A stretch of 64,000 nt of DNA from Haloflavibacter putidus (GCF_006546625.1 NZ_VIAR01000015.1:1-64000); one strand, 5' to 3'. Shown: positions 8,805 through 18,688, counted from the stretch's first letter. Numbers and translations: made by a program. Notes: a model not told the origin generated them from the letters alone.

Positions 8805-10703
8805 ATGGCAACAGGAAAAATTAATGTATCTGTAGAAAACATTTTTCCGCTTATTAAAAAGTTTTTGTACAGCGACCACGAAATCTTTTTGCGCGAATTA
8901 ATTTCTAACGCTACCGATGCAACTTTAAAATTAAAACACCTTACCAACATTGGCGAAACCGATGTAGAATATGGTAACCCGGTTATTGAAGTTAAAGTAA
9001 ATAAAGAGAACAACACCTTGCATATTACAGACCAAGGTATTGGAATGACCAAGGAAGAAGTAGAAAAATACATTAACGAAGTAGCTTTTTCCGGTGCCGA
9101 AGAGTTTTTAGAAAAGTATAAAGATTCTGCCAAAGACAGCGGCATTATTGGCCATTTTGGTTTAGGTTTCTACTCGGCTTTTATGGTTGCCAACAAAGTA
9201 GAGATTATTACAAAATCGTATAAAGATGCGCCAGCAGCGCACTGGATTTGCGAAGGAACCACAGAGTTTACCTTAGAAGACGCCGAGAAAAAAGAACACG
9301 GTACAGAAATTATCTTGCATATAAATGAAGAGGATAAAGAATTTTTAGAAGAAAATCGCATAGGCGAATTGTTGACCAAATACAACAAGTTTATGCCTAT
9401 CCCTATAAAGTTTGGGACCAAAGAAAAAGAATTACCAAAAGCAGAAGATGCTCCAGAAGACGAAGAACCAAAAAAGGTAACGGTAGATAACATTATAAAC
9501 AATCCGAACCCTGCTTGGACAAAGCAACCAACAGAGTTGGAAGATAAAGACTATAACAGTTTTTACCGCGAGCTTTACCCAATGCAATTTGAGGAGCCTT
9601 TGTTTCATATTCATTTAAATGTAGATTATCCGTTCAATCTGACGGGGATTTTGTATTTCCCAAAGCTTTCGAACGATATGACCATGCAACGGGACAAAAT
9701 TCAGCTTTACCAAAACCAAGTTTTTGTAACCGATAATGTAGAGGGTATTGTTCCCGAGTTTTTAACGATGCTAAAAGGAGTTATCGACTCGCCAGACATT
9801 CCGTTAAACGTTTCAAGATCTTATTTACAAGCAGATGGCGCGGTAAAAAAGATTTCCAGTTATATTACCAGAAAAGTAGCCGATAAACTTAAATCGCTTT
9901 TCAACAACAACCGCGACGATTTTGAAAGCAAATGGAACGATATTAAAGTGGTTATAGAATACGGTATGCTTACCGAAGATAAATTCTTTAACAAGGCTCA
10001 AAAATTTGCCCTTTATCCAAGCGTAGACGAGCATTTTTACACTTTAGAAGAACTAAAAGAAAAAATAAAAGACGCGCAAACCGATAAAGATGGGAAAACC
10101 ATTGTTTTATACGCTTCTAACAAAGACGAGCAACACAGTTATATAGAAACCGCCAAAGCAAAAGGTTATGAAGTATTACTTTTAGACTCGCCTATCGTGC
10201 CGCATTTAATTCAGAAATTAGAGAGCGAAAACGAAAAGCTTTCTTTTGTGCGTGTAGATAGCGATCAAATAGACAATCTTATTAAAAAAGACGACGACAA
10301 AACTTCTAAACTTTCTGAAGAAGAGCAAGAAGCTTTAAAAACCGCTTTTGAAAAAGTTGTACCAAAAGAAAAATATACGGTGCAATTGCAAGCGATGGAT
10401 AGTGATGCCGCACCACTTATTATTACCCAACCGGAGTTTATGCGCCGTATGAAAGAGATGCAGCAAACCGGCGGCGGTATGATGGGAATGGGCAATATGC
10501 CGGAAATGTATAATTTGGCGGTAAACACCAATCACCCGTTAAGCAGTGATATCTTGAGCTTAGAAAAAGACGAGAAAAAAGAAGAAGTAATCAAACAAGC
10601 TTTAGACTTGGCGCGTTTATCTCAAAATTTATTAAAGGGAGAAGAACTTACCAATTTTGTAAAACGCAGTTTTGATTTAATTCAGAACAAACAAGCGCAA
10701 TAA
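8805..10703 (+). CDS. htpG: Molecular chaperone HtpG (Hsp90)
   Basis: 632 residues, full length for bacterial Hsp90, an ATP-driven dimeric cytosolic chaperone. The GHKL ATP-binding domain is at about 1-215: LRELISNATDA, DQGIGM and IGHFGLGFYSAF are its motifs. The middle domain follows, with GILYFPK, LYQNQVFVTDNVEGIVPEFL and SRSYLQAD. The C-terminal dimerisation domain contains a short Met/Gly-rich stretch (GGGMMGMGNMPEM). The start ATGGCAACAGGA gives the conserved N terminus. Monocistronic by context. Confidence 0.97.
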   Translation: MATGKINVSVENIFPLIKKFLYSDHEIFLRELISNATDATLKLKHLTNIGETDVEYGNPVIEVKVNKENNTLHITDQGIGMTKEEVEKYINEVAFSGAEEFLEKYKDSAKDSGIIGHFGLGFYSAFMVANKVEIITKSYKDAPAAHWICEGTTEFTLEDAEKKEHGTEIILHINEEDKEFLEENRIGELLTKYNKFMPIPIKFGTKEKELPKAEDAPEDEEPKKVTVDNIINNPNPAWTKQPTELEDKDYNSFYRELYPMQFEEPLFHIHLNVDYPFNLTGILYFPKLSNDMTMQRDKIQLYQNQVFVTDNVEGIVPEFLTMLKGVIDSPDIPLNVSRSYLQADGAVKKISSYITRKVADKLKSLFNNNRDDFESKWNDIKVVIEYGMLTEDKFFNKAQKFALYPSVDEHFYTLEELKEKIKDAQTDKDGKTIVLYASNKDEQHSYIETAKAKGYEVLLLDSPIVPHLIQKLESENEKLSFVRVDSDQIDNLIKKDDDKTSKLSEEEQEALKTAFEKVVPKEKYTVQLQAMDSDAAPLIITQPEFMRRMKEMQQTGGGMMGMGNMPEMYNLAVNTNHPLSSDILSLEKDEKKEEVIKQALDLARLSQNLLKGEELTNFVKRSFDLIQNKQAQ

Positions 10704-10726
10704 AAAGCGATAAATTTTACATAAGT

Positions 10727-10850
10727 AGCTGTCTCAGGACACGGTTTTTTACTGCAGCAGAAAATTAGGATTTATAACTCACCAATTTTCTACTTCGGTT
10801 TAACCGAAAAAAACAATAAGTTTTTAGTTTTGAGACAGCTTCTTTTATTT
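10727..10850 (+). repeat. Inverted repeat with trailing T tract: terminator or MITE-like
   Basis: AGCTGTCTCA (10727-10736) pairs with TGAGACAGCT (10831-10840), enclosing about 94 bp with a second internal hairpin built on AGAAAATT / AATTTTCT. A T-rich run follows. It may end the htpG transcript; the 10-bp terminal inverted repeats around a non-coding core also fit a small non-autonomous transposable element. Confidence 0.4.
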
Positions 10851-10869
10851 TTACCGAAATATTTAACGT

Positions 10870-11670
10870 ATGCATAAAATTACTTCTCTTAGCTTCCTTT
10901 TAATTGCCTTAATTTTATTTAGCGCTTGCAAAGACAAGCCGGCAGAAAAGACTAACAATGTTGCGCCCAAAAAGACAGAAGAAACCAACAAGAAATTACG
11001 ACCTTTTATAAAAAATATTGCGCAAACTCACGAGCAAGAAGAATTTTTAAAGTTTGATGCCTTGGGTTTTAATCTTGCTTTAACTTTAAAAGACACCAAG
11101 CTGGAGGCAAGATTTATACAAGCTATCAAGCAAGAAAAGTTACTTATAACCAAGCAAAACGGCAATAAAATATTCTTTACGGAAGAAGGAGCTTTTGCCA
11201 CGCCAAATAGCTATTCTCCTACCCCAACCGAAAAACAAGCTTTACTTTGGGCTTCTCTTTTTACGCTTCCGCAGAAAATAAATACCTATAAAGGCGATTG
11301 GACAGATAAAAAAGAACAAATTTTATTAGAGGATACTTTAACAAGCTTTGAATTTTCCCCGAAAGAGAACTTAAAAAACAGCATAAAAAACCTGCGTGTT
11401 TTTACCGATAAAAAAACCAACTTGGTAAAAGCCGTAAAGGTAGAAAACGCCTCTAAAGTAAAACCCCAAACTTTTGTGGTGTTTTACGAGCACTACTACA
11501 CTACCAAAAAAATACCGGTTTGCAGTAGCTGGAAAATTTATTCCTGGTCTGCCAACACCAATAAAACAGACGAGCAAATTGGTAATGCTCGTATTGAAAA
11601 TTTAAAATTTTTAACCGGAAATTATAGTAGTTTTAAGGTTCCGGAAAACGCAAGAAAAATTGCTATATAA
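10870..11670 (+). CDS. Lipoprotein of unknown function
   Basis: 266 residues. A lipoprotein signal peptide ends in a lipobox (ILFSAC), giving acylation at about Cys19, followed by a Lys/Glu/Asn-rich linker. The rest has no domain I recognise; it is soluble, likely periplasmic, and rich in Lys and Thr. It lies between htpG and the thrS operon, separated by an inverted repeat upstream and a thrS promoter downstream, so it is probably its own transcription unit. Confidence 0.75.
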   Translation: MHKITSLSFLLIALILFSACKDKPAEKTNNVAPKKTEETNKKLRPFIKNIAQTHEQEEFLKFDALGFNLALTLKDTKLEARFIQAIKQEKLLITKQNGNKIFFTEEGAFATPNSYSPTPTEKQALLWASLFTLPQKINTYKGDWTDKKEQILLEDTLTSFEFSPKENLKNSIKNLRVFTDKKTNLVKAVKVENASKVKPQTFVVFYEHYYTTKKIPVCSSWKIYSWSANTNKTDEQIGNARIENLKFLTGNYSSFKVPENARKIAI

Positions 11671-11697
11671 AGAACGTAAATTGCACATTTTAAAAGC

Positions 11698-11727
11698 TTG
11701 GTAAAAAAAATAATACTCTTATCTTTG
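11698..11727 (+). promoter_or_regulatory. Promoter of the thrS-infC-rpmI-rplT operon
   Basis: TTG at 11698-11700 and TATCTTTG at 11720-11727 fit the Bacteroidota -33 / -7 pattern, with a gap of 19 bp. The start codon of thrS is 17 bp after the -7 box, so the leader is very short. Confidence 0.55.
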
Positions 11728-11744
11728 TGCCTTAAATTTTACCC

Positions 11745-13691
11745 ATGATAAAAATCACTTTACCGGACGGAAGTATAAAAGAATTTGAGCAAGGTACTAC
11801 AGTTTTAGAAGTAGCCGAAAGCATTAGTCAAGGTTTGGCTAGAAATGTACTTTCTGCAAAGTTTAACGGAGAAACCGTAGAAACCAAAACCAAACTTACC
11901 CAAGATGGTGATTTGATACTTTTTACCTGGAAAGATGACGAAGGCAAAAAAGCATTTTGGCACAGTTCTGCCCACGTGTTGGCGCAAGCTTTACAAGAAT
12001 TATATCCCGGAATAAAATTAACCATTGGCCCAGCCATTGAAAATGGTTTTTATTATGACGTAGATTTTGGGGAGCATAAAATCTCTGACAACGATTTTAA
12101 AAAGATAGAAGATAAAATGCTGGAAATCTCGCGTCAAAAACACGAATTTGAACTGCGGGAAGTTTCTAAAGCAGACGCCCTCTCTTATTATAAAGAAGAA
12201 AACAATCCGTATAAAGTAGAATTGATAGAAAATCTACAAGATGGCGATATTACTTTTTGCGACCATGCTACTTTTACAGATTTATGCCGCGGCGGCCACA
12301 TTCCAAACACCGGCGTGATAAAAGCGGTAAAGTTAATGAGCGTTGCCGGCGCATATTGGCGTGGCGATGAACACAATCCGCAATTAACAAGAGTTTACGG
12401 AATAAGTTTTCCGAAGCAAAAAGAACTTAAAGAATATTTGGCTTTATTGGAAGAAGCCAAAAAACGCGATCACCGCAAATTAGGAAGAGAATTACAGCTA
12501 TTTACCTTTTCGCAAAGAGTAGGACAAGGTTTACCGCTTTGGTTACCAAAAGGAGCTGCTTTGCGCGAACGTTTAGAAAATTTTCTTAAAAAAGCACAGC
12601 AAAAAGCCGGATACGAACAAGTAGTTTCGCCACATATTGGCCAGAAAGAATTGTATGTAACTTCGGGACATTACGCAAAATATGGGGAAGACAGCTTTCA
12701 GCCTATAAAAACACCCAACGAAAACGAGGAGTTTTTATTAAAACCAATGAACTGTCCGCACCACTGCGAAATTTATAATGCTGTTTCGTGGAGTTATCGT
12801 GACTTACCCAAGCGCTTTGCAGAATTTGGTACAGTTTATCGTTACGAGCAAAGTGGTGAGTTGCACGGTTTAACAAGAGTAAGAGGTTTTACCCAAGACG
12901 ATGCGCATATTTTTTGCACGCCAGACCAATTGGACGAAGAGTTTAAAAAAGTAATCGATTTGGTGTTGTATGTTTTCGGGTCTTTAGGATTTGAAAACTT
13001 TACCGCGCAAGTTTCTTTACGCGACCAAGAAAATAAAGAAAAATACATAGGTTCTGACGAAAATTGGGAAAAGGCCGAAAACGCAATTATCAACGCTGCT
13101 AAAGAAAAAGGTTTAAATTATGTTGTAGAAACCGGTGAAGCTGCTTTTTATGGTCCAAAATTAGACTTTATGGTAAAAGATGCTTTGGGCAGAAGTTGGC
13201 AATTGGGTACAATTCAAGTAGATTATAATCTACCGGAACGTTTTGACTTAACCTATAAAGGCAGTGATAACGAAGAACACAGACCGGTTATGATACACCG
13301 TGCACCTTTTGGCAGTATGGAGCGTTTTGTAGCAATTTTATTAGAGCATACCGGCGGGAATTTCCCATTATGGTTAATGCCAGAGCAAGCTATTGTGCTC
13401 TCGTTGAGTGAAAAATATGAAAAATACACAAAAAAAGTTTTAAATTTATTAGAAAATCACGAAATTCGCGGTACGAGCGATAATAGAAGTGAAACCGTTG
13501 GCAAGAAAATACGGGAGGCAGAAATGAATAAACTCCCTTATATGTTGATTGTTGGAGAGCAAGAAGAAAAAGACGGCACGGTTTCTGTTCGTAAACACGG
13601 TGGAGAAGATTTGGGAGCAATGCCTATAGAAGAATTTGCAAGCCTTATAAACCGAGAAATAAATGCTTCTCTCAAAACATTTGAAGTTTAA
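11745..13691 (+). CDS. thrS: Threonyl-tRNA synthetase
   Basis: 648 residues, the usual length. It charges tRNA-Thr. Domains in order: N-terminal TGS domain (1-62); editing domain with the HxxxH motif in [12 protein letters not shown] (about 73-85) and the Cys/His motif in DLCRGGHIP; class II catalytic core with [13 protein letters not shown] (zinc-binding Cys), [14 protein letters not shown] (motif 2 region) and [12 protein letters not shown] (motif 3); C-terminal anticodon-binding domain ending in SLKTFEV. It heads an operon with infC, rpmI and rplT, an order common in bacteria. Confidence 0.97.
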   Translation: MIKITLPDGSIKEFEQGTTVLEVAESISQGLARNVLSAKFNGETVETKTKLTQDGDLILFTWKDDEGKKAFWHSSAHVLAQALQELYPGIKLTIGPAIENGFYYDVDFGEHKISDNDFKKIEDKMLEISRQKHEFELREVSKADALSYYKEENNPYKVELIENLQDGDITFCDHATFTDLCRGGHIPNTGVIKAVKLMSVAGAYWRGDEHNPQLTRVYGISFPKQKELKEYLALLEEAKKRDHRKLGRELQLFTFSQRVGQGLPLWLPKGAALRERLENFLKKAQQKAGYEQVVSPHIGQKELYVTSGHYAKYGEDSFQPIKTPNENEEFLLKPMNCPHHCEIYNAVSWSYRDLPKRFAEFGTVYRYEQSGELHGLTRVRGFTQDDAHIFCTPDQLDEEFKKVIDLVLYVFGSLGFENFTAQVSLRDQENKEKYIGSDENWEKAENAIINAAKEKGLNYVVETGEAAFYGPKLDFMVKDALGRSWQLGTIQVDYNLPERFDLTYKGSDNEEHRPVMIHRAPFGSMERFVAILLEHTGGNFPLWLMPEQAIVLSLSEKYEKYTKKVLNLLENHEIRGTSDNRSETVGKKIREAEMNKLPYMLIVGEQEEKDGTVSVRKHGGEDLGAMPIEEFASLINREINASLKTFEV

Positions 13692-13708
13692 TTTAAAAAT
13701 AAATAGCC

Positions 13709-14266
13709 ATAGCAATTCGTAGAAAAAAATCCAGAGCGCCTTATAGAAAGGTAAAAGAAGATCCGCATAGAATTAATGATAAAATTCGTGCCAAAGAAGT
13801 TCGTTTAGTAGGAGATAATGTAGAAATGGGTGTATACCCTATCCAAAAAGCTTTATCCATTGCAGAAGAATTGGGCTTAGATTTGGTCGAAATTTCGCCA
13901 AATGCAAAGCCTCCTGTTGTAAAAGCAATGGAATATAAAAAGTTTTTATACGAACAAAAGAAGCGCGAAAAAGCCATGAAGCAAAAAGCTTCTAAAGTGG
14001 TGGTAAAAGAAATTCGGTTTGGTCCCAATACAGACGACCACGATTATGAATTTAAGAAAAACCACGCGCAAAAATTTTTAGAAGAAGGTGCAAAACTAAA
14101 AGCTTACGTTTTCTTTAAAGGTAGATCTATTGTTTTTAAAGACAAAGGAGAAATCTTACTTTTGCGTTTAGCGCAAGATTTAGAAGAATACGGCAAAGTA
14201 GAGCAAATGCCAAAAATGGAAGGTAAACGTATGAATATGTTTATTGCCCCAAAAAAGAGCAAATAA
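13709..14266 (+). CDS. infC: Translation initiation factor IF-3, apparently with an AUA start
   Basis: 185 residues if read from ATA at 13709 (ATA GCA ATT CGT AGA, giving MAIRRKK). IF-3 binds the 30S subunit and rejects wrong start codons. The conserved [18 protein letters not shown] lies upstream of the first ATG at 13826, so the ATG cannot be the start. The frame is closed by a TAA at 13700, leaving only ATA (13703, 13709) or ATT (13715) codons as starts. infC genes are known for rare AUU/AUC/AUA starts that allow IF-3 to repress itself. C-terminal domain contains [14 protein letters not shown]. It starts 17 bp after thrS. Confidence 0.93.
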   Translation: MAIRRKKSRAPYRKVKEDPHRINDKIRAKEVRLVGDNVEMGVYPIQKALSIAEELGLDLVEISPNAKPPVVKAMEYKKFLYEQKKREKAMKQKASKVVVKEIRFGPNTDDHDYEFKKNHAQKFLEEGAKLKAYVFFKGRSIVFKDKGEILLLRLAQDLEEYGKVEQMPKMEGKRMNMFIAPKKSK

Positions 14267-14305
14267 AAGAATTATAAGCAGCGATAATAATAAACAAGGA
14301 TAATT

Positions 14306-14503
14306 ATGCCTAAAATGAAAACAAAATCCAGTGCCAAAAAGCGTTTTAAGCTTACCGGTACCGGTAAAATTAAAAGAAAGCACGCGTTTAAAAGCCACAT
14401 TTTAACAAAGAAGTCTAAAAAACGTAAGCTTAAATTAACTCACAGTACTTTGGTACACAAAGCAGATGAGGACAATGTTAAACTGCAATTACGTTTAAAG
14501 TAA
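14306..14503 (+). CDS. rpmI: 50S ribosomal protein L35
   Basis: 65 residues, highly basic, with the L35 N terminus [20 protein letters not shown] and the [14 protein letters not shown] segment. A structural protein of the large subunit. It lies between infC (39 bp) and rplT (105 bp) in the standard IF-3/L35/L20 order. Confidence 0.96.
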   Translation: MPKMKTKSSAKKRFKLTGTGKIKRKHAFKSHILTKKSKKRKLKLTHSTLVHKADEDNVKLQLRLK

Positions 14504-14539
14504 TTCGGTTTAACCGGTTAAAACAATTATATAACCCTG

Positions 14540-14590
14540 GAGTCAGGCCTTTACAAGTGCCGTAGTAAAAACAAAAACGGACGCCTGCTA
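14540..14590 (+). promoter_or_regulatory. Possible L20 autoregulatory leader
   Basis: The 105-bp rpmI-rplT spacer can form a long-range CAGGC (14544-14548) / GCCTG (14583-14587) stem. L20 is known in several bacteria to repress its own operon by binding leader RNA that mimics its 23S site. Whether this spacer does so was not tested. Confidence 0.25.
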
Positions 14591-14608
14591 CAAAAAAACA
14601 AGTAAATT

Positions 14609-14953
14609 ATGCCAAGATCAGTAAATTCAGTTGCTTCTAGAGCCCGAAGAAAAAAGGTAATGAAGCAAGCCAAAGGTTATTTCGGTAGACGTAAAAACGT
14701 TTGGACAGTAGCTAAAAACGCGGTAGACAAAGCAATGTTGTATGCTTATAGAGACCGCAAAACCAAAAAGAGAAATTTTCGTACCTTATGGATTACCCGT
14801 ATTAATGCGGCCGCCCGTTTGCACGGAATGTCTTACTCGCAGTTTATGGGAAAAGTAAAAGCTAACGATATTCAGTTAAACCGAAAGGTTTTAGCAGACT
14901 TAGCAATGAACAACCCAGAAGCGTTTGAAGCTATTGTAAATAAAGTAAAATAA
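14609..14953 (+). CDS. rplT: 50S ribosomal protein L20
   Basis: 114 residues. L20 is needed early in assembly of the large subunit. The basic N-terminal arm ([20 protein letters not shown]) followed by [19 protein letters not shown] and [20 protein letters not shown] are diagnostic. Last gene of the operon; a strong hairpin terminator follows. Confidence 0.97.
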   Translation: MPRSVNSVASRARRKKVMKQAKGYFGRRKNVWTVAKNAVDKAMLYAYRDRKTKKRNFRTLWITRINAAARLHGMSYSQFMGKVKANDIQLNRKVLADLAMNNPEAFEAIVNKVK

Positions 14954-14980
14954 AATACAACATATAATCCTGCTTATAAT

Positions 14981-15023
14981 AAAAGTTGTTTTGAAGCGTA
15001 AAAACTTTAAAACAACTTTTTTT
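14981..15023 (+). terminator. Rho-independent terminator of the thrS-rplT operon
   Basis: A perfect 12-bp stem AAAAGTTGTTTT (14981-14992) with AAAACAACTTTT (15009-15020) runs into a seven-T tract. Confidence 0.85.
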
Positions 15024-15210
15024 ATGCCTGATTTTTAGGGTTGGGAGTTAATTTTTAAGTCAACAAAAATGTTAATATAACCGCAATCAAAAATTGTTTA
15101 CGGTTAGAAAAACGGACTTCTGTTACGCTCAGTCTGATGTTTGAAACAAATATATACTTAAAGATAAGAAACTAATACCCTCTTAAGACTTTATAAAATA
15201 GATCTTAGTG

Positions 15211-15576
15211 TTATTTCTTAAAACGCATGTAAATGGTTTCTTCTTCCGGAATACCAACATATAAGTTTTCTATTTCAAATTCAGACTCGCTTATAATAGT
15301 AATTTCAAATTCGGTTGAAAGATCCGGATTAAATTGTGGCGTTAAAACTATGGTGTTTCCTTCTATTTCATAAAAAAAAGTATCTGTAGTTGGGTTTTGT
15401 GCTTCAGATTTAACCACCCTATTTTCATCTATAAAATGTAGGGTAGCTCGCCCCTCTACTGGCGAAGTTTCTGTATAAATACCATCCAAATTGGTTGTAT
15501 TAATAATATCATCGTCTTGGTTACAAGCTAGAATGCTTACTACAAGAACTAAAGCTAAAATTTTATTTTTTTTCAT
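15211..15576 (-). CDS. Small lipoprotein, lipocalin-like
   Basis: 121 residues with a lipoprotein signal peptide (MKKNKILALVLVVSILAC, lipobox SILAC) and an Asp-rich start of the mature protein (NQDDDI). The remainder alternates short beta-strand-like segments (LDGIYTE, RATLHFIDENRVV, FYEIEGNTIVLTP), which resembles the small lipocalin-like lipoproteins common in flavobacteria. No function is known. Monocistronic. Confidence 0.7.
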   Translation of the reverse strand: MKKNKILALVLVVSILACNQDDDIINTTNLDGIYTETSPVEGRATLHFIDENRVVKSEAQNPTTDTFFYEIEGNTIVLTPQFNPDLSTEFEITIISESEFEIENLYVGIPEEETIYMRFKK

Positions 15577-15882
15577 AATTTAAGTGAAATTTAAAAAATC
15601 CTTTAAATATAAGCTATTTTTTAACTATCACTTTAGCGTTTTGTATTCTCAGCTACTAAAAATAACGCTCAGAGTTCAATCTTTTTATTGGTAGGTTTTT
15701 AATGAACTAACTATGGAGTATCTATGGAGTATCTATGGAGTATCTACGGAGTATCTGTGAACTGTTTTAGCAAAAAATAACGCTAAAAGAATTAACTTCA
15801 AAAGACTTTTTCTTGCAAGATGTGTTGTTTATTAATCTAAAAATTAGGTTTGATGTATCACTTCCGTAAAGAAAAAAACACC
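15577..15882. other. Intergenic region with a tandem repeat
   Basis: 306 bp between two minus-strand genes. It holds the 11-bp tandem repeat listed separately and one TTCCGTAAA site at 15862-15870. No reading frame or terminator recognised. Confidence 0.6.
15711..15754. repeat. Four tandem copies of an 11-bp unit
   Basis: CTATGGAGTAT occurs three times exactly and once as CTACGGAGTAT, head to tail. The 11-bp period is close to one helical turn, so any protein bound to successive copies would sit on one face of the DNA. Confidence 0.9.
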
Positions 15883-16305
15883 CTACTCCCCTATTATAGT
15901 TATCACCAAGGATCTAGCAGAAGCCTCGTTTCTAAATTCACCCAAATAAATGCCCTGCCAAGTACCCAAATTAAGCTTTCCGTTGGTTATAGGAATCTCT
16001 AAACTCGTACCAAATAAAGTGCTTTTAATATGTGCGGGCATATCGTCCGGTCCTTCTTGGGTATGTGTATAGTAAGACTGATTTTCGGGAACCATTTTAT
16101 TAAAATGCGTTTCAAAATCTGTTCTAACACTCGGGTCTGCCGACTCGTTTATACAAACTCCGGCAGAAGTATGTTTTATAAAAACTTTAAAGAGTCCGGT
16201 TTTTATCTTTCCTAAGCCTTCTGTTTTCTCCAAGATTTCTTGCGTAATCAAATGCACTCCTCGCGATTTTGCAGCTAGTTTTATTTGGGTTTGGTATAGC
16301 TTCAT
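15883..16305 (-). CDS. YjbQ-family protein (UPF0047)
   Basis: 140 residues, full length for the family. Conserved elements are FIKHTSAGVCINESADP near residue 43, YTHTQEGPDDMPAHIKSTL near 80 and LNLGTWQGIYLGEFR near 115. The His residues in HTSAG, DDMPAH and the THTQEG segment form the conserved pocket. Members have been reported to have weak thiamine-phosphate synthase activity, but the physiological role is uncertain. Stands alone. Confidence 0.88.
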   Translation of the reverse strand: MKLYQTQIKLAAKSRGVHLITQEILEKTEGLGKIKTGLFKVFIKHTSAGVCINESADPSVRTDFETHFNKMVPENQSYYTHTQEGPDDMPAHIKSTLFGTSLEIPITNGKLNLGTWQGIYLGEFRNEASARSLVITIIGE

Positions 16306-16362
16306 ATTACTCGGTTGGTTTTTAATTAATTATTAGCTAAATTTAATGGTAATTCAAGGTTT

Positions 16363-17319
16363 ATGCAAGGTTTTCGTTTTTTTGTGCTTCTTTTGTTTAG
16401 TACCGGAATGTTGTTTTCACAGCAAGTAGATTTTACCAATATTCGATTTCAAAAATTTTACAAAGTAGGCAAAACCAACAAAGTTTTTATGCCTTTGGGC
16501 GAAATTTCTTTTGCCGATAAGATTATTTCCTTCCGCCAAGGAAAACCTAAAGCCAAGCCACAATTTAGCAATCCTAAAAATGCTTTAGGTGCTCCCGATT
16601 ATGTGAAATATCCCGATAACACTTATCTCTCTTTGGGTTGTTATGGGGAGTTGGTAGTGCAATTTCAAAACAATGGTTTTATTAATATAGACGGACCGGA
16701 TTTGTACTTTTTTGAAGTTGGTCCCTCTGTTGAAGCTTTTGATGTAGAAATTTCAGTAGACGGTAAAAATTGGATTTATGTAGGCGATACTTGCGGCGGT
16801 TCGAGTTATGTAGATATCGCTTCCGCGGAAGAAAACGCAGTGCGAAATATATATTATTACATAAAATTAACCGATTTAGGCAACTTTTGCGACGGTCCGA
16901 CAGCGGGCGCAGATATAGATGCCATTGGCGCAATTGGCGGGGTTTTAAAAGTAAATATAAACGCACAGGTTTTGTTTGATGTAGATAAGCATAACCTAAA
17001 AAAAGAAGCAGCTAAAGCCTTGGATAATTTTCTGCAGGCCTTAAAGAAAATACCAAAAGCCGAAATAATTATAGAAGGGCATACAGATAACCAGGCTTCC
17101 GAAGCTTATAATTTAACGCTGGGAGAAAACCGGGCAAAACGCGTAAAGAAATACATATTAAAAAATATAAAAAAACCCGAAAATTATGGGATAACTACCA
17201 AATCTTTTGGAGAGAATAAACCACTTGCTACCAACCAAACCAAAACCGGAAGGCAACAAAACCGGCGGGTAGAAATAATTGTCTTGCCGGAAAAGGAGTT
17301 TTATAAGAGTCCGGAATAG
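16363..17319 (+). CDS. OmpA-family cell envelope protein
   Basis: 318 residues. The signal peptide ends near LFSQQ. An N-terminal beta-rich domain of about 180 residues follows, with FFEVGPSVEAFDVEISVDGK as its core, a pattern seen in surface proteins with discoidin-like folds. The C-terminal OmpA domain is at about 205-310. It contains IIIEGHTDNQASEAYNLTLG and RAKRVKKYIL and ends with RQQNRRVEIIVL, the segment that binds peptidoglycan. The protein probably anchors an outer-membrane or surface domain to the cell wall. Confidence 0.85.
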   Translation: MQGFRFFVLLLFSTGMLFSQQVDFTNIRFQKFYKVGKTNKVFMPLGEISFADKIISFRQGKPKAKPQFSNPKNALGAPDYVKYPDNTYLSLGCYGELVVQFQNNGFINIDGPDLYFFEVGPSVEAFDVEISVDGKNWIYVGDTCGGSSYVDIASAEENAVRNIYYYIKLTDLGNFCDGPTAGADIDAIGAIGGVLKVNINAQVLFDVDKHNLKKEAAKALDNFLQALKKIPKAEIIIEGHTDNQASEAYNLTLGENRAKRVKKYILKNIKKPENYGITTKSFGENKPLATNQTKTGRQQNRRVEIIVLPEKEFYKSPE

Positions 17320-17425
17320 TGGGGATTAGGGATTGGTTAAATAGTGAACTTGTAATGCAAAAATCCATTGTTTAAAATCTTGCTTACCGCTTACGGCGTA
17401 TAGCTTACAGCCTAAAGCTTATCAA

Positions 17426-18688
17426 TTAGGTTTTTTGCTTTTTCTTTTTGGCTGCAGGAAAAAGTACGTTGTTTAAAATAAGGCGATAGCCTGGCGAATT
17501 GGGGTGTAACTCCAACTCAGTTTTTGGATCGCCTACTTTGTGCTGGTAATCTTCCGGGTCGTGCCCACCATAAAAGGTAAAAAAGCCTTTACCTTTAATA
17601 CCGTGAATGTAGCGTGCTTCTCCGTTGGTTTTATTTTGCCCCATTACCAAAACATTTGCTTTTATTTGTTCTATATCAAAAGCGGTGGTTTGCCCCATAA
17701 AGCCTTTTACTAAAGATGTATGGTTTTGGCATAACATAGTAGGAATAGGATCCCACTTTGCACTATAATTCATCAAGCTAAAATAATCTGTTTCTTTAGG
17801 AATTTTTCGTTTGGTAGTCATATCTATGGACGAAAACTCGTAAACCATCGGGCTGCGTTCCAAAACAAAATCTGTAAAGGCAAAGGTGTTGTTGTAATCA
17901 ATCTTACTTTGGTAACCGGGATTGCTTTCATCGCCATCAAACATAGGTTCTGCAATATCTACGCCGTCTGCAGAGAGGGCAATATCAAAACTATCTGTTG
18001 CGCTGCACATAGCAAACATAAAGCCACCGCCAATCACGTAATCACGTATTCTTTTGGCAACTGCCAGTTTTTCTTCAGAAACTTTATCGTAACCTAATTC
18101 TGCGGCTAAATTTTCGGCATTTTTCTTTTCTTCTATATACCAAGGTGCAGCACGATAACGGGCATAAAATTTACCATATTGACCGGTAAAATCTTCGTGG
18201 TGCAAGTGCAACCAATCGTATAATAAAAGTTCGTCTTCTAAAACCTGACTATCATAAACTGTTTCATACGGAATCTCGGCATAGGTTAAAACCATTGTAA
18301 CCGCATCGTCCCAGGGAGCGTTACCGGAAGGTGTATAAACTGCAATTTTTGGCGCTTTTTCTAAAACCACAGCTTCCATATTTTTAGACGGACTTTCGAT
18401 GGTTTTTAGAATAGTTTCTGTTCTAGCATTGCTTAAAACTTCAAAAGAAACGCCTCTAATTTTACATTCTTTCCGTAAATTTTCGGTATCGGGCATCAAA
18501 AAAGAGCCGCCTCTATAATTGAGCAACCATTTTACTTTTTGTTGTTTTTTTAAGGTCCAATACGTTATTCCGTAGGCTTTTAAATGATCTTTCTGCGAAG
18601 TATCGTCCATTGGGATTAAAATGTAAGATGCGAAAGATGCAAAAGGCATCCATAAACAAAACAGCACAAAAAACAGTTTCTTTTTCAT
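17426..18688 (-). CDS. Conserved secreted protein of unknown function
   Basis: 420 residues with an N-terminal signal peptide (MKKKLFFVLFCLWMPFASFA) and a Lys-rich C-terminal tail (AAKKKKQKT). KIAVYTPSGNAPWDDAVTMV and YVIGGGFMFAMCSATDSFD look like Rossmann-type segments with a Cys in a nucleophile-like position (FAMCSA), recalling glutamine amidotransferase-like folds. Homologues in flavobacteria are often labelled asparagine synthetase B, but no such catalytic motifs are visible. Near the end TFYGGHDPEDYQH may be a metal or ligand site. Confidence 0.7.
   Translation of the reverse strand: MKKKLFFVLFCLWMPFASFASYILIPMDDTSQKDHLKAYGITYWTLKKQQKVKWLLNYRGGSFLMPDTENLRKECKIRGVSFEVLSNARTETILKTIESPSKNMEAVVLEKAPKIAVYTPSGNAPWDDAVTMVLTYAEIPYETVYDSQVLEDELLLYDWLHLHHEDFTGQYGKFYARYRAAPWYIEEKKNAENLAAELGYDKVSEEKLAVAKRIRDYVIGGGFMFAMCSATDSFDIALSADGVDIAEPMFDGDESNPGYQSKIDYNNTFAFTDFVLERSPMVYEFSSIDMTTKRKIPKETDYFSLMNYSAKWDPIPTMLCQNHTSLVKGFMGQTTAFDIEQIKANVLVMGQNKTNGEARYIHGIKGKGFFTFYGGHDPEDYQHKVGDPKTELELHPNSPGYRLILNNVLFPAAKKKKQKT

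Noticed and set aside
8612..9145. Minus-strand frame overlapping the start of htpG
   Set aside because: Mostly antisense to the well supported htpG gene; no protein features.
15711..15754. Possible CRISPR array
   Set aside because: Eleven-base units with no spacers and no cas genes; a plain tandem repeat.
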